NCBI RefSeq assembly: GCF_004011175.1
Contig: NZ_RQXX01000007.1
Coordinates: 89,700-153,699, forward strand
Origin: Mesobaculum littorinae
Lineage (GTDB): Bacteria; Pseudomonadota; Alphaproteobacteria; Rhodobacterales; Rhodobacteraceae
Length of the DNA stretch: 64,000 bases
Direction of reading: 5' to 3'
Below, piece by piece: positions 17,323 through 26,308 of this stretch (the stretch's first letter is position 1; the number at the start of each line of letters is the position of its first letter). The notes beneath the pieces were generated by a model, which had not been told where the DNA came from, made no database searches, and saw only the letters and a program-made list of their open reading frames with translations. A program made the translations under genes and the position numbers.

Positions 17323-19185
17323 ATGGATGTTAAGGTCCCCGATATCGGTGATTTCTCGGACGTCCCCGTCGTGGGCGTCCTGGTCAAGGTCGGCGACACC
17401 GTCGCCGCCGAGGATCCGCTGATCGAACTGGAATCCGACAAGGCGACGATGGAAGTGCCGTCGCCCGCCGCCGGCAAGGTGGTCGAGATCAAGGTGGCCG
17501 AGGGCGACAAGGTCGCCCAGGGCTCGCTGATCATGGTGTTGGAAGCCGAGGACGCCGGCGATGAGGCCGGCGCCGGCGACGGCGGCGATGCCGGCACCGG
17601 CAAGGGTGAAGAGGGCCCGACAGGGTCCGCCGATCCGGCGCGTGCCGCATCGTCGGATGCCAAGGCTGCGGGTGGCTCGCAGCCCGGCGGATACGGCGGC
17701 CGGGGGCGCGCCCCGCATGCCGACCGGCCCGAGGCGGTGAAGCCCGCGGGCGATGCGTCGGGCAAGGGCGACGTCCAGGCCGACGTGGTCGTCCTGGGGT
17801 CGGGCCCGGGTGGCTACACCGCCGCCTTCCGCGCCGCGGATCTCGGCAAGTCCGTGGTCCTGATCGAGAAATACGCCACGCTGGGCGGTGTCTGCCTGAA
17901 CGTGGGCTGCATTCCCTCAAAGGCGCTTCTGCACGCGGCCAAGGTCATCACCGAGGCCGAGGAGATGGGCGATCACGGCATCACCTTCGCGAAACCGCAG
18001 ATCGACCTCGACGAACTGCGTGACTGGAAGGACAGCGTCGTGGGCCAGCTCACGGGCGGGCTCAAGGGCCTTGCCAAGCAGCGCAAGGTCACCGTGGTGC
18101 AGGGCTGGGGCAAGTTCACCGGTCCCAACATGATCGAGGTCGCGGGCGCGGAGGGCACGCAGACTGTCTCCTTCGACCAGTGCATCATCGCGGCGGGCTC
18201 GTCGTCGGTAAAGCTGCCCTTCGTACCGCATGACGATCCGCGCGTGATCGATTCGACCGGCGCGCTGGAATTGTCCGACATTCCCGGCCGCATGCTGGTG
18301 CTGGGCGGCGGGATCATCGGGCTGGAAATGGCATGCGTCTACGACGCGCTCGGCGCCAAGGTGACGGTGGTCGAGCTGATGGACCAGATCATCCCCGGCG
18401 CCGACAAGGACATCGTCAAACCGCTGTCGCAGCGCATCTCCAAGCGCTACGAGAACATCCTGCTCAAGACCAAGGTGACGAAGGTCGAGGCGCAGGACGA
18501 CGGGCTGAAGGTCACCTTCGAGGATGCCGACGGCAAGGAAACCACCGACACCTTCGACAAGCTTCTGGTCGCGGTGGGCCGCAGCCCCAACGGCAAGCTG
18601 ATCGATGCCGAGAAGGCGGGCGTGAAGGTCGACGACCGCGGATTTATCGCCGTCGACCACCAGCAGCGCACCGGGCAGGACCACATCTTTGCCATCGGTG
18701 ACGTGGTGGGCCAGCCGATGCTTGCCCACAAGGCGGTGCACGAGGGCAAGGTCGCGGCCGAGGTCGCGTCGGGCGAAAAGCGCGCCTTCGATGCGCTGGT
18801 GATCCCCTCGGTCGCCTATACTGACCCCGAGGTCGCGTGGGTCGGTCTGACCGAAACCCAAGCCAAGGCGCAGGGCATCGACTATCGCAAGGGGGTCTTC
18901 CCCTGGGCGGCGTCGGGCCGGGCGCTGTCGAACGGGCGGTCCGACGGAATGACCAAGATCCTTTTCGACCCCGAGGATGACCGGGTGATCGGCGGCGCGA
19001 TCGTCGGGACCAATGCGGGCGAGCTGATCGCCGAGGTCGCCCTGGCGATCGAGATGGGGGCAGACGCGGTCGATCTTGGCCACACGATCCACCCGCATCC
19101 GACGCTGAGCGAGACCGTCAATTTCGCGGCAGAGATGTTCGAAGGCACGATCACCGATCTCATGCCCCCGAAAAAGCGGGGGTGA
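17323..19185 (+). CDS. lpdA: dihydrolipoyl dehydrogenase with fused N-terminal lipoyl domain (PDH E3)
   Basis: A 620-residue E3 that reoxidises dihydrolipoyl groups with NAD+. Residues 1-77 are a lipoyl domain (Lys40), 80-150 a Gly/Ala-rich swinging linker and about 154-620 the FAD disulfide oxidoreductase. The redox pair is Cys192/Cys197 in [13 protein letters not shown], the FAD motif is [10 protein letters not shown] at 160, and the catalytic dyad is His592 and Glu597 in HPHPTLSE. The fused lipoyl domain is known from Neisseria and Ralstonia PDH operons. The first 77 residues are close to those of the upstream aceF, indicating domain duplication inside the operon. Confidence 0.95.
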   Translation: MDVKVPDIGDFSDVPVVGVLVKVGDTVAAEDPLIELESDKATMEVPSPAAGKVVEIKVAEGDKVAQGSLIMVLEAEDAGDEAGAGDGGDAGTGKGEEGPTGSADPARAASSDAKAAGGSQPGGYGGRGRAPHADRPEAVKPAGDASGKGDVQADVVVLGSGPGGYTAAFRAADLGKSVVLIEKYATLGGVCLNVGCIPSKALLHAAKVITEAEEMGDHGITFAKPQIDLDELRDWKDSVVGQLTGGLKGLAKQRKVTVVQGWGKFTGPNMIEVAGAEGTQTVSFDQCIIAAGSSSVKLPFVPHDDPRVIDSTGALELSDIPGRMLVLGGGIIGLEMACVYDALGAKVTVVELMDQIIPGADKDIVKPLSQRISKRYENILLKTKVTKVEAQDDGLKVTFEDADGKETTDTFDKLLVAVGRSPNGKLIDAEKAGVKVDDRGFIAVDHQQRTGQDHIFAIGDVVGQPMLAHKAVHEGKVAAEVASGEKRAFDALVIPSVAYTDPEVAWVGLTETQAKAQGIDYRKGVFPWAASGRALSNGRSDGMTKILFDPEDDRVIGGAIVGTNAGELIAEVALAIEMGADAVDLGHTIHPHPTLSETVNFAAEMFEGTITDLMPPKKRG

Positions 19186-19207
19186 CGGCGCAGAGGAGGA
19201 GTTGCCG

Positions 19208-19711
19208 ATGACGACCAAGAACCCGTGGGACATGAGCCAGTACATGCAGGGTTTCGACCCAGAGCAGATGGCACGAATGTTCAACCCGCAGTCCATGTTC
19301 GCGATGTTCCAGCCCCCCAAGGCGGAGCTTTTCGACATGGAGTCCATCATCAAGGCGAACCAGCGCAACTTCGAGGCGATGTCCGAGGCCAACAAGGCCG
19401 CGGCAGAGGCCTACAAGGACATGCTGGACAAGCAGATGGAGATCTTCGGCAAACTCACCCTCGCCGCGCGCCAGCAGTACGAGTGGGCCGAGGATACCGC
19501 GGGGCCCGACACGCTGACCGCGAAGACGCGGTCGATGTCGGACGCTGTGGAAGAGGCGCTTCGGCTGATGCGCCGTATGGCCGAAGCCACGCGCGAGGCG
19601 AATGAACAGGCCTTCACGCAGGTGCGCGGACAGGTCGACGAGGCGGTCGAGAACCTGGAAAAGGCCGCCAAGGCCGCGCCGAAGGCCACCCCCAAGGATC
19701 CGGCGAAATAG
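19208..19711 (+). CDS. phasin-family protein
   Basis: A 167-residue helical, Met- and Gln-rich protein with an amphipathic middle (ESIIKANQRNFEAMSEANKAAAEAYKDMLDKQMEIFGKL) and an Ala/Lys/Pro-rich tail (EKAAKAAPKATPKDPAK). This is the Phasin_2-type pattern of proteins that coat polyhydroxyalkanoate granules. The ATG at 19208 was chosen over a TTG at 19202 because it sits correctly behind GAGGAGG. It is 22 bases after lpdA, so it probably shares the PDH transcript. With phbB at the head of the same run, a PHB-granule role is likely, although some phasin-like proteins have other functions. Confidence 0.82.
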   Translation: MTTKNPWDMSQYMQGFDPEQMARMFNPQSMFAMFQPPKAELFDMESIIKANQRNFEAMSEANKAAAEAYKDMLDKQMEIFGKLTLAARQQYEWAEDTAGPDTLTAKTRSMSDAVEEALRLMRRMAEATREANEQAFTQVRGQVDEAVENLEKAAKAAPKATPKDPAK

Positions 19712-19845
19712 CCGGACCCGGTCTGCGCGGGAGCGACCTGTCACAAGGTGCGCTTCCGCGCATTTCCATGTCCGAAATCTCGTGAGCGACGCTTCGGGGG
19801 CGGGGGCTTCTCCCGGCCTCGGCGTATGGTGCCGTTTGCTGGGGA

Positions 19846-19879
19846 GGCGCTTGAGAAGCAGGCTGCTTCTCAAGACGCC
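19846..19879. repeat. 15 bp hairpin in convergent spacer
   Basis: GGCG plus CTTGAGAAGCA (19846-19860) pairs with TGCTTCTCAAG (19864-19874) plus CGCC (19876-19879), with a GGC loop and one bulged A. There is no T tract on either side, so it is not a classical terminator. It stands between the phasin gene and the convergent permease gene. Confidence 0.6.
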
Positions 19880-19899
19880 CGCCCGAGGGTGGTGCGGCC

Positions 19900-19967
19900 T
19901 GTCGCGCTGTCAAGGACAGGCGGGGCTGGCGCCCCGTCGCCTTGCGGCGATCCTTGACAGCGCGACA
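19900..19967. repeat. long inverted repeat enclosing two small hairpins (cloverleaf-like)
   Basis: TGTCGCGCTGTCAAGGA (19900-19916) and TCCTTGACAGCGCGACA (19951-19967) are exact reverse complements, 17 bp. The 34-base interior can itself form CGGGGC-tggc-GCCCCG and TCGCC-ttgc-GGCGA. The whole makes a three-branched structure on either strand. No coding capacity is evident. It could be a dispersed palindromic element or a bidirectional transcription barrier. Confidence 0.65.
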
Positions 19968-20053
19968 GACCGCGGAGCGCGGGGCCGATCGACCGCGGAG
20001 CGCGGGGCCGATCGACCGCGGATGCGGGGCCCCTACCGACCGCGGATGCGGGG
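19968..20053. repeat. four-copy tandem repeat that includes the 3' end of the dppC-type gene
   Basis: GACCGCGGAGCGCGGGG occurs at 19968 and 19991, and GACCGCGGATGCGGGG at 20014 and 20038, with periods of 23, 23 and 24 bases. The first two full 23-base units are identical. The last unit encodes, on the minus strand, the final codons of the permease (DPRIRGR-stop), so the array looks like repeated duplication of that gene's 3' end. Confidence 0.8.
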
Positions 20054-21031
20054 GTCGAGCGCGTCGCGCAGTCCGTCGCCGATGTAGTTGACCGAGAGCA
20101 CGGTGAGCGAGATCGCGATACCGGGCCAGATCACCCGCTCGGGGTATTGCTGCAGGTAGTCGGTCGCGTCGTAGAGAAGGCGCCCCCAGGTGGGGTAGTC
20201 CGAAGGGAAGCCCAGGCCAAGGAAGCTGAGCGCGCTTTCGGTGATGATCGCGGTCGCGATGCCCAGCGTGGCCGAGACCATGATCGGCGACAGCACGTTG
20301 GGCAGGATGTGGCGGAAGATCATCCGGTGCGCCGGCGTACCGATGGATTTCGCCGCAAGGACGAACTCGCGTTCCTTGATGGCCAGCACGTCGCCGCGCA
20401 CGATCCGCGCCGTCTGCATCCAGCTGGTGATGCCGATGACGAAGACGATCAGCAGGAAGATACCCGTCTCGGGCCCGAAGACGGCGCGCAGCCGGTCGCG
20501 GAAGAGCAGGATGATCACCAGCAAAAGCGGCAGCAGGGGCAGCGCGAGGAAAAGGTCGGTGAGCCGCATCAGGATCCCGTCGAGCCTGCGGAAATAGCCG
20601 GCGAGCACGCCCACCGCGGTGCCCACGACCAGGCTGAGCAGCATCGCGGTGATGCCCACCGCCATCGAGGTCTGGCCGCCCGCGATCATCCGGGCCAGCG
20701 TGTCGCGGCCCAGCTGGTCGGTGCCGAAGGGATGGGCGAGCGTGGGGCCCGAGTTGCGGGCGCGGATGTCGATCGCCTGGGGATCGATGCTCCAGAGCCA
20801 GGGTCCGAGGATCACGCCCAGAAGGATGACGAGGAAGACGAACGCGCCGGCCATCGCGCCCTTGTGGGTCTTGAACTGGTCCCACACGTCCCACCACTGG
20901 CTGCGGGGCGGGGCGGGGGTGCCGCCCTCGACCGCCATGCCGCCGGGTACGGCACCGGCGGGGACGGCATGGGCGCGATCGGGGCCGTGGTCGGGACCGC
21001 GGGCGGGTTCGTCTGCGAGACGGTCAGTCAT
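20033..21031 (-). CDS. oligopeptide/dipeptide ABC transporter permease, DppC/OppC type
   Basis: A 332-residue inner-membrane permease. A roughly 50-residue Pro/Ala/Gly-rich cytosolic arm precedes WDVWDQFKTHKGAMAGAFVFL and six membrane segments. FGTDQLGRDTLARMI is the DppC signature and EREFVLAAKSIGTPAHRMIFRHILPNV is the EAA loop that contacts the ATPases. It normally pairs with the DppB-type permease encoded just upstream; its ATG at 21031 overlaps that gene's end by 8 bases. The last codons lie inside a tandem repeat at the 3' end. Confidence 0.94.
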   Translation of the reverse strand: MTDRLADEPARGPDHGPDRAHAVPAGAVPGGMAVEGGTPAPPRSQWWDVWDQFKTHKGAMAGAFVFLVILLGVILGPWLWSIDPQAIDIRARNSGPTLAHPFGTDQLGRDTLARMIAGGQTSMAVGITAMLLSLVVGTAVGVLAGYFRRLDGILMRLTDLFLALPLLPLLLVIILLFRDRLRAVFGPETGIFLLIVFVIGITSWMQTARIVRGDVLAIKEREFVLAAKSIGTPAHRMIFRHILPNVLSPIMVSATLGIATAIITESALSFLGLGFPSDYPTWGRLLYDATDYLQQYPERVIWPGIAISLTVLSVNYIGDGLRDALDPRIRGR

Positions 21032-22031
21032 AGCGGATCCTCGGGTCGAGCAGGCCGTAGAGCACGTCGGCGATCAGGTTGAAGAGCACGATCAGCACGG
21101 CGAAGATGAAGGTGAGAGACTGCACCATCGGCAGGTCGTTGGCCTGGATCGCGGTGATCAGAAGCTGGCCGAGCCCGTTCACCTTGAACACCTGCTCGGT
21201 GATGATGGCGCCGCCGAAGACCGTGGGTACCCCCAGCGCGATGACCGTGACGACCGGGATCATCGAGTTGCGCAGCACGTGCAGCAGCACCACCACGCGT
21301 TCGGTCAGGCCCTTGGCCCGGGCGGTGCGCACGTAGTCCTGGTTGAGATTGTCGAGCATCGAGGCACGCATGAAGCGGCTGATCTGCGCGGCATTGTAGA
21401 GCGCCAGCACAAAGACCGGCATCACCATCTGTTTCAGCTGCAGCACGAAGCTGGACCAGTCGTTCACCACCAGCGTGGTGTCGTAGATCGACGGGAACCA
21501 CCCCAGCTTGACCGAGAAGATCACGATCAGCAGTACCCCGGTAAAAAAGGTCGGGACCGAGAAGCCCACCATCGACACGAAGGTGCCGATCTGGTCGAAA
21601 ATCGAATACTGGCGATAGGCCGAGATGATGCCGATGGGCAGCGCGATCAGGGTGCCGATAATGTAGGACAGGCCCACCACCCACAGGGTCTGCGGCATCC
21701 TCTGGGCCACGATCTCCATCACCGGGGACCGGGTCTGCCACGAGATCACGCGCTGCTGGCCTTCGGCCCAGGCGGTGCCGAACCAGCTGTCGAAAAGGTG
21801 CAGGGGTTCGGTCCAGAAGAACTGCACGATCCACTTCCAGAACCGGATATGGACGGGTTCGCCGAGGCCGAGGGCCTCGCGCATGGCCTGCTTGACCTCG
21901 GGCGGCACGGTCAGGGGAACCTGCGCCATCGGATCGCCTGGCGCCAGCTCGAGCAGCAGGAAGATCGCCAGGGAGATGAAGAGAAGCGTCGGAATCGAGA
22001 TCAGAAGCCGGCGGATGGTATAGTTCAGCAT
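21024..22031 (-). CDS. oligopeptide/dipeptide ABC transporter permease, DppB/OppB type
   Basis: A 335-residue permease. It opens MLNYTIRRLLISIPTLLFISLAIFLLLELAPGDP, the usual DppB start, and contains the EAA loop QDYVRTARAKGLTERVVVLLHVLRNSM and the terminal LLDPRIRYD. A large periplasmic loop lies between the first two helices (about residues 40-110, rich in Trp). The ATG at 22031 was preferred to an in-frame ATG at 22067, which precedes the family start. It follows the solute-binding protein gene across 171 bases that contain a strong hairpin. Confidence 0.94.
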   Translation of the reverse strand: MLNYTIRRLLISIPTLLFISLAIFLLLELAPGDPMAQVPLTVPPEVKQAMREALGLGEPVHIRFWKWIVQFFWTEPLHLFDSWFGTAWAEGQQRVISWQTRSPVMEIVAQRMPQTLWVVGLSYIIGTLIALPIGIISAYRQYSIFDQIGTFVSMVGFSVPTFFTGVLLIVIFSVKLGWFPSIYDTTLVVNDWSSFVLQLKQMVMPVFVLALYNAAQISRFMRASMLDNLNQDYVRTARAKGLTERVVVLLHVLRNSMIPVVTVIALGVPTVFGGAIITEQVFKVNGLGQLLITAIQANDLPMVQSLTFIFAVLIVLFNLIADVLYGLLDPRIRYD

Positions 22032-22167
22032 GTGGTCACACCGGGTCTGGGGAAACGGGGGCGGCAAAGCGGGGTCGCGATGGCGCGGTGCACCGGGGGC
22101 TTGGGACGATGGGGTCTTTGTACCAGGGCCGCTGCCATGCCGTCTGCCTGTCCTGCCGTGGAAGGAA

Positions 22168-22194
22168 GCCCCCCGCGTATGGAACGCGGGGGGC
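22168..22194 (-). terminator. strong stem-loop between the binding-protein gene and the permease genes
   Basis: An 11 bp perfect stem, GCCCCCCGCGT (22168-22178) with ACGCGGGGGGC (22184-22194), and a 5-base loop lie 9 bases beyond the binding-protein stop on the minus strand. The following sequence is pyrimidine-rich (TTCCTTCC) without a real T tract. Such hairpins commonly protect or partly terminate the mRNA so that binding protein exceeds permease. That role is inference. Confidence 0.7.
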
Positions 22195-22202
22195 GGGAAT
22201 GG

Positions 22203-23942
22203 TCATTCGGCGATGCGGTACCAGTCGGCCGCATTCCACAACTCGCTGTCCCAGGTGTTAAGCTCGACACCACCCAGATCCATCGCCCGGGCCGAGACGC
22301 GGCCGCGATCGACCAGCGGCACGATGGTGTAGGTGTCGGCCGTCAGGATGGTGTTGAGCTCTTTCGCGATGCGCCCGCGTTCTTCGAGGTCGGCGGTCTG
22401 GCTGAGCTCATCCAGCAGCGCATCGTATTCCTCGTCGCAGAAGCGGTTGATGTTTTCGCCCTGCCACTGCGTTTCGGGCCGGGGCTCGTTATCGCAGCGG
22501 TACATCGACAGGTAGGCCTGCGGGTCGGTGCCGTCGAAGTTGTTGGCGTACATCTCGGCGTCGGCATAGAACTTCTGGAAGGTGTCCGGGCTGCCCGGGT
22601 CACCGCCGAAGAAGACCGAGCTGTCGACGTTGCGCAGTTCGGCATCGACACCGATTTGGCGCCACCAATCCTTGATCAGCGCCTGGAAGTCCTGCCGCAC
22701 CGCGTTGGTCGAGGACTGGAACAGCATCGTCAGTTCGACGCCATCCTTGTCGCGGGTGCCGTTGCCGTTGGTGTCGGTCCAGCCGGCCTCCTCCAGCATC
22801 GCCTTGGCGCCTTCGATGTCCTGCGTCAGGCAGTCGGTGTTGTCGGCGGCATAGTTCGCCGGCGCGGGCACGAGGTTGCAGGTCGGGCGGCCCGCCACGC
22901 CATAGCCGATCTCGGTCAGGATCTGGCGGTCGATGGCCATCGACAGCGCCTGTCGCACGGGCTGTTCCGACAGGAAGGGGTGCGGTTCGGCCCGGGTCGC
23001 GCGGGTTTCGGGCGGCAGGGACGGGTCGGGGTTGGTGAGATTCATCTCGATCCGCTCGACCAGCGTGCCGAAGGCCGAGATCGGTTCGCCCTGGCCGCCG
23101 GCGGCCATCTGGTCCAGCACCTCGGGCGCCAGCTGGAGGTTCCAGGCATAGTCGAATTCGCCCGTCTCCATCACCGCGCGACCCGCGGCGGCCGCGTCTC
23201 CGCCACCCTTCAGCGTGACGGTCTGGAACGCAGGCTTTTCGGGGTCGCGGAAGTTGTCGTTGGCTTCCAGCTGGATCACGTCGTTGGGACGGAAGTCGGT
23301 GACGACGAAGGGGCCGGTGCCGATGGGGTTAAAGTTCGCCTCGGTGCATTCGGGCGCGCGGGGGCCCAGGCAGTCGGCGAATTGCGCGGCCTGGAGGATG
23401 GGCGACTGGCCGCCCATGAAGGCCGCGTATGGGTAGGGTTTCGGTGTGTCGAAATGCACGGTCGCGGTCTTTTCATCGACGATCTCGACATCCTCGATCC
23501 CGTCGAACTTGGCCGCCTGCGCGCAGCCGCCGCCTTCGGCGGTGCAGTATTCCCAGGTGAAGCGCACGTCTTCCGAGGTGACGGGCGTGCCGTCGGACCA
23601 CTCGACGTCGTCCTTGATCTTCCAGGTGATGCTGGTCAGATCCTCGGAGACGCCGCCGTTCTCGACCGTCGGGATCTCTTCGGCGAGGTAAGGCACCAGG
23701 TTGCCCTCGGGGTCGAACCTGCCCAGTGGTTCAAGCACGAGGCTCGCCGCCTCGTAGTCCTTGGTCCCCCCCGTGAGATAGGGGTTCATAATCGATGGCG
23801 CCTGCCAGTAGATGATGTTGAGCTGGCCGTCGCGGCCACGCTCGCCGCCGGGATTGCCGGCGTCGCCCTCGGTCTGGGCAAAGCCCGCCAGGGCCGAAAG
23901 CCCCAGCGCCACGGCGCCGAGCAGTGCGGTCCTCAGTTTCAT
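22203..23942 (-). CDS. oligopeptide ABC transporter substrate-binding protein
   Basis: A 579-residue SBP_bac_5 protein. A Sec signal peptide (MKLRTALLGAVALGLSALAGFAQ) precedes a family core that includes LNIIYWQAPSIMNPYLTGGTKDYEA, WKIKDDVEWSDGTPVTSEDVRFTWEY and NPIGTGPFVVTDF. It should bind peptides in the periplasm and deliver them to the permease pair. Paired cysteines and an asparagine/aspartate-rich segment (DTNGNGTRDKDGVE) that resembles a calcium loop are visible near residue 400. The ATG at 23942 starts the signal peptide. It lies between the ATPase genes and the permease genes, an order (D-F-A-B-C) seen in some Rhodobacterales. Confidence 0.93.
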   Translation of the reverse strand: MKLRTALLGAVALGLSALAGFAQTEGDAGNPGGERGRDGQLNIIYWQAPSIMNPYLTGGTKDYEAASLVLEPLGRFDPEGNLVPYLAEEIPTVENGGVSEDLTSITWKIKDDVEWSDGTPVTSEDVRFTWEYCTAEGGGCAQAAKFDGIEDVEIVDEKTATVHFDTPKPYPYAAFMGGQSPILQAAQFADCLGPRAPECTEANFNPIGTGPFVVTDFRPNDVIQLEANDNFRDPEKPAFQTVTLKGGGDAAAAGRAVMETGEFDYAWNLQLAPEVLDQMAAGGQGEPISAFGTLVERIEMNLTNPDPSLPPETRATRAEPHPFLSEQPVRQALSMAIDRQILTEIGYGVAGRPTCNLVPAPANYAADNTDCLTQDIEGAKAMLEEAGWTDTNGNGTRDKDGVELTMLFQSSTNAVRQDFQALIKDWWRQIGVDAELRNVDSSVFFGGDPGSPDTFQKFYADAEMYANNFDGTDPQAYLSMYRCDNEPRPETQWQGENINRFCDEEYDALLDELSQTADLEERGRIAKELNTILTADTYTIVPLVDRGRVSARAMDLGGVELNTWDSELWNAADWYRIAE

Positions 23943-23961
23943 GTCAGTCTCCTTGCTGGAT

Positions 23962-24990
<1,029 letters not shown>

Positions 24991-25076
24991 CGGCGGTCTC
25001 CTCGCGGCGGGGCCATTGCGGCACGGCGCAGGCCCCCGGCAGGGCCGGGGCAGAGCGGGGCAGGGGCGGGACGCGG

Positions 25077-25103
25077 TCAGGCATTGCGCGATCAGGCATT
25101 GCG
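25077..25103. repeat. 15-base tandem duplication over the dppD-type stop codon
   Basis: TCAGGCATTGCG occurs at 25077-25088 and 25092-25103, offset by 15 bases. On the minus strand this repeats the last codons (Arg-Asn-Ala-stop) in frame, giving two successive stops. It is a small slippage-type duplication. Confidence 0.7.
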
Positions 25104-26096
25104 GGGGGCATCCGTGGCGGGGTCCCAGAAACAGGCCGCGTCATGCGCGGGGCCGGTGGGAAACCGCGGCGGGTTCTCGGCATCGCAGCGATCGAACCTG
25201 TGGCCGCAGCGGAACCGGAAGGGGCAGGCATCGGGGGCCGCGGTCAGGATCGGCGGCTGCCCCTCGATCACCCGCAGCCGCGGCGCGCGGTCGCCCCGCA
25301 CGCTGGGAACGGTCTTGAGCAGGGCGCGGGTGTAGGGATGCTGGGGATTGGCGAAGAGCTCGCGCACCGGCGCGTGTTCGACGATCTGACCGCCATACAT
25401 GACCAGAACCCTGTCGGCGATCCCCGCGATCACGCCCAGGTCGTGGGTGATCCAGATGATCGCCATCCCCAGCTTCTGCCGCAGGTCCTTCACCAGCTCC
25501 AGGATCTGCGCCTGGATCGTGACGTCGAGCGCGGTGGTCGGTTCGTCCGCGATCAGGACCTCGGGGTCGCAGGCCAGCGCCATCGCGATCATCACCCGCT
25601 GCCGCATCCCGCCCGAGAACTGGTGGGGATAGTCCGACAGCCGCCGGGCTGCATCGGGGATACCGACGAGGTCCAGCAGCTCGGCGGCGCGCTTGCGTGC
25701 AGCGGCCTTCGACAGTCCCATGTGGCGGCGCAGCGGCTCGCACAGCTGGTAGCCCACCGTGAACACGGGGTTGAGCGAGGTCATCGGGTCCTGGAAGACA
25801 AAGCCGATGCGCTTGCCCCGGATGGCGCGCATCGCGGCGGGGCCGGCGCGCAGCAGATCCTGCCCGCCAAACAGCACCTCGCCGCCACGCATCTCGGCGG
25901 GGGGCATGGGGACGAGCCCGATCAGCGACATCATCGTGACCGACTTGCCCGATCCGCTTTCGCCGACAACGCCCAGAAGCTCGCCCGGACGCAGGTCGAA
26001 ACTGACCGAGTTCACGGCATGAACCTCGCCCGATCTGGTACGGAACACCGTCTTCAGATCGCGCACGTCCAGCACCGGCTGGGCCCCGTCCGGCAT
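25092..26096 (-). CDS. oligopeptide ABC transporter ATP-binding protein, DppD/OppD type
   Basis: A 334-residue ATPase with Walker [11 protein letters not shown]-loop [16 protein letters not shown], signature [15 protein letters not shown], Walker [12 protein letters not shown] and the C-terminal Cys-containing [13 protein letters not shown] extension. The FSGGMRQR variant marks the DppD/OppD partner. It is the first gene of the minus-strand operon. The ATG at 26096 follows a GGGAGC ribosome site; an upstream in-frame ATG at 26237 would add 47 residues with no family similarity. It is divergent from the argE-type gene across 212 bases. Confidence 0.94.
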   Translation of the reverse strand: MPDGAQPVLDVRDLKTVFRTRSGEVHAVNSVSFDLRPGELLGVVGESGSGKSVTMMSLIGLVPMPPAEMRGGEVLFGGQDLLRAGPAAMRAIRGKRIGFVFQDPMTSLNPVFTVGYQLCEPLRRHMGLSKAAARKRAAELLDLVGIPDAARRLSDYPHQFSGGMRQRVMIAMALACDPEVLIADEPTTALDVTIQAQILELVKDLRQKLGMAIIWITHDLGVIAGIADRVLVMYGGQIVEHAPVRELFANPQHPYTRALLKTVPSVRGDRAPRLRVIEGQPPILTAAPDACPFRFRCGHRFDRCDAENPPRFPTGPAHDAACFWDPATDAPRNA

Positions 26097-26308
26097 AGAT
26101 AGCTCCCTGTGTGTCGGGCTCTTCGGCCCTTTCATCGGCGATCTCGCTGGCCGCCGTCCCAAAACTGTTACCGAATAAAATGCATCCGGCAACAGCCAAA
26201 ACGGTGACCTTTGGTCAGGGCGTGGGCGATTGCCCAAAGGATGGGCGCCCGGCCTTGACCTTGCGCGCGGCCGGTATCACGCTCGCCTCAACCGAGAAGG
26301 GAAGCGCC

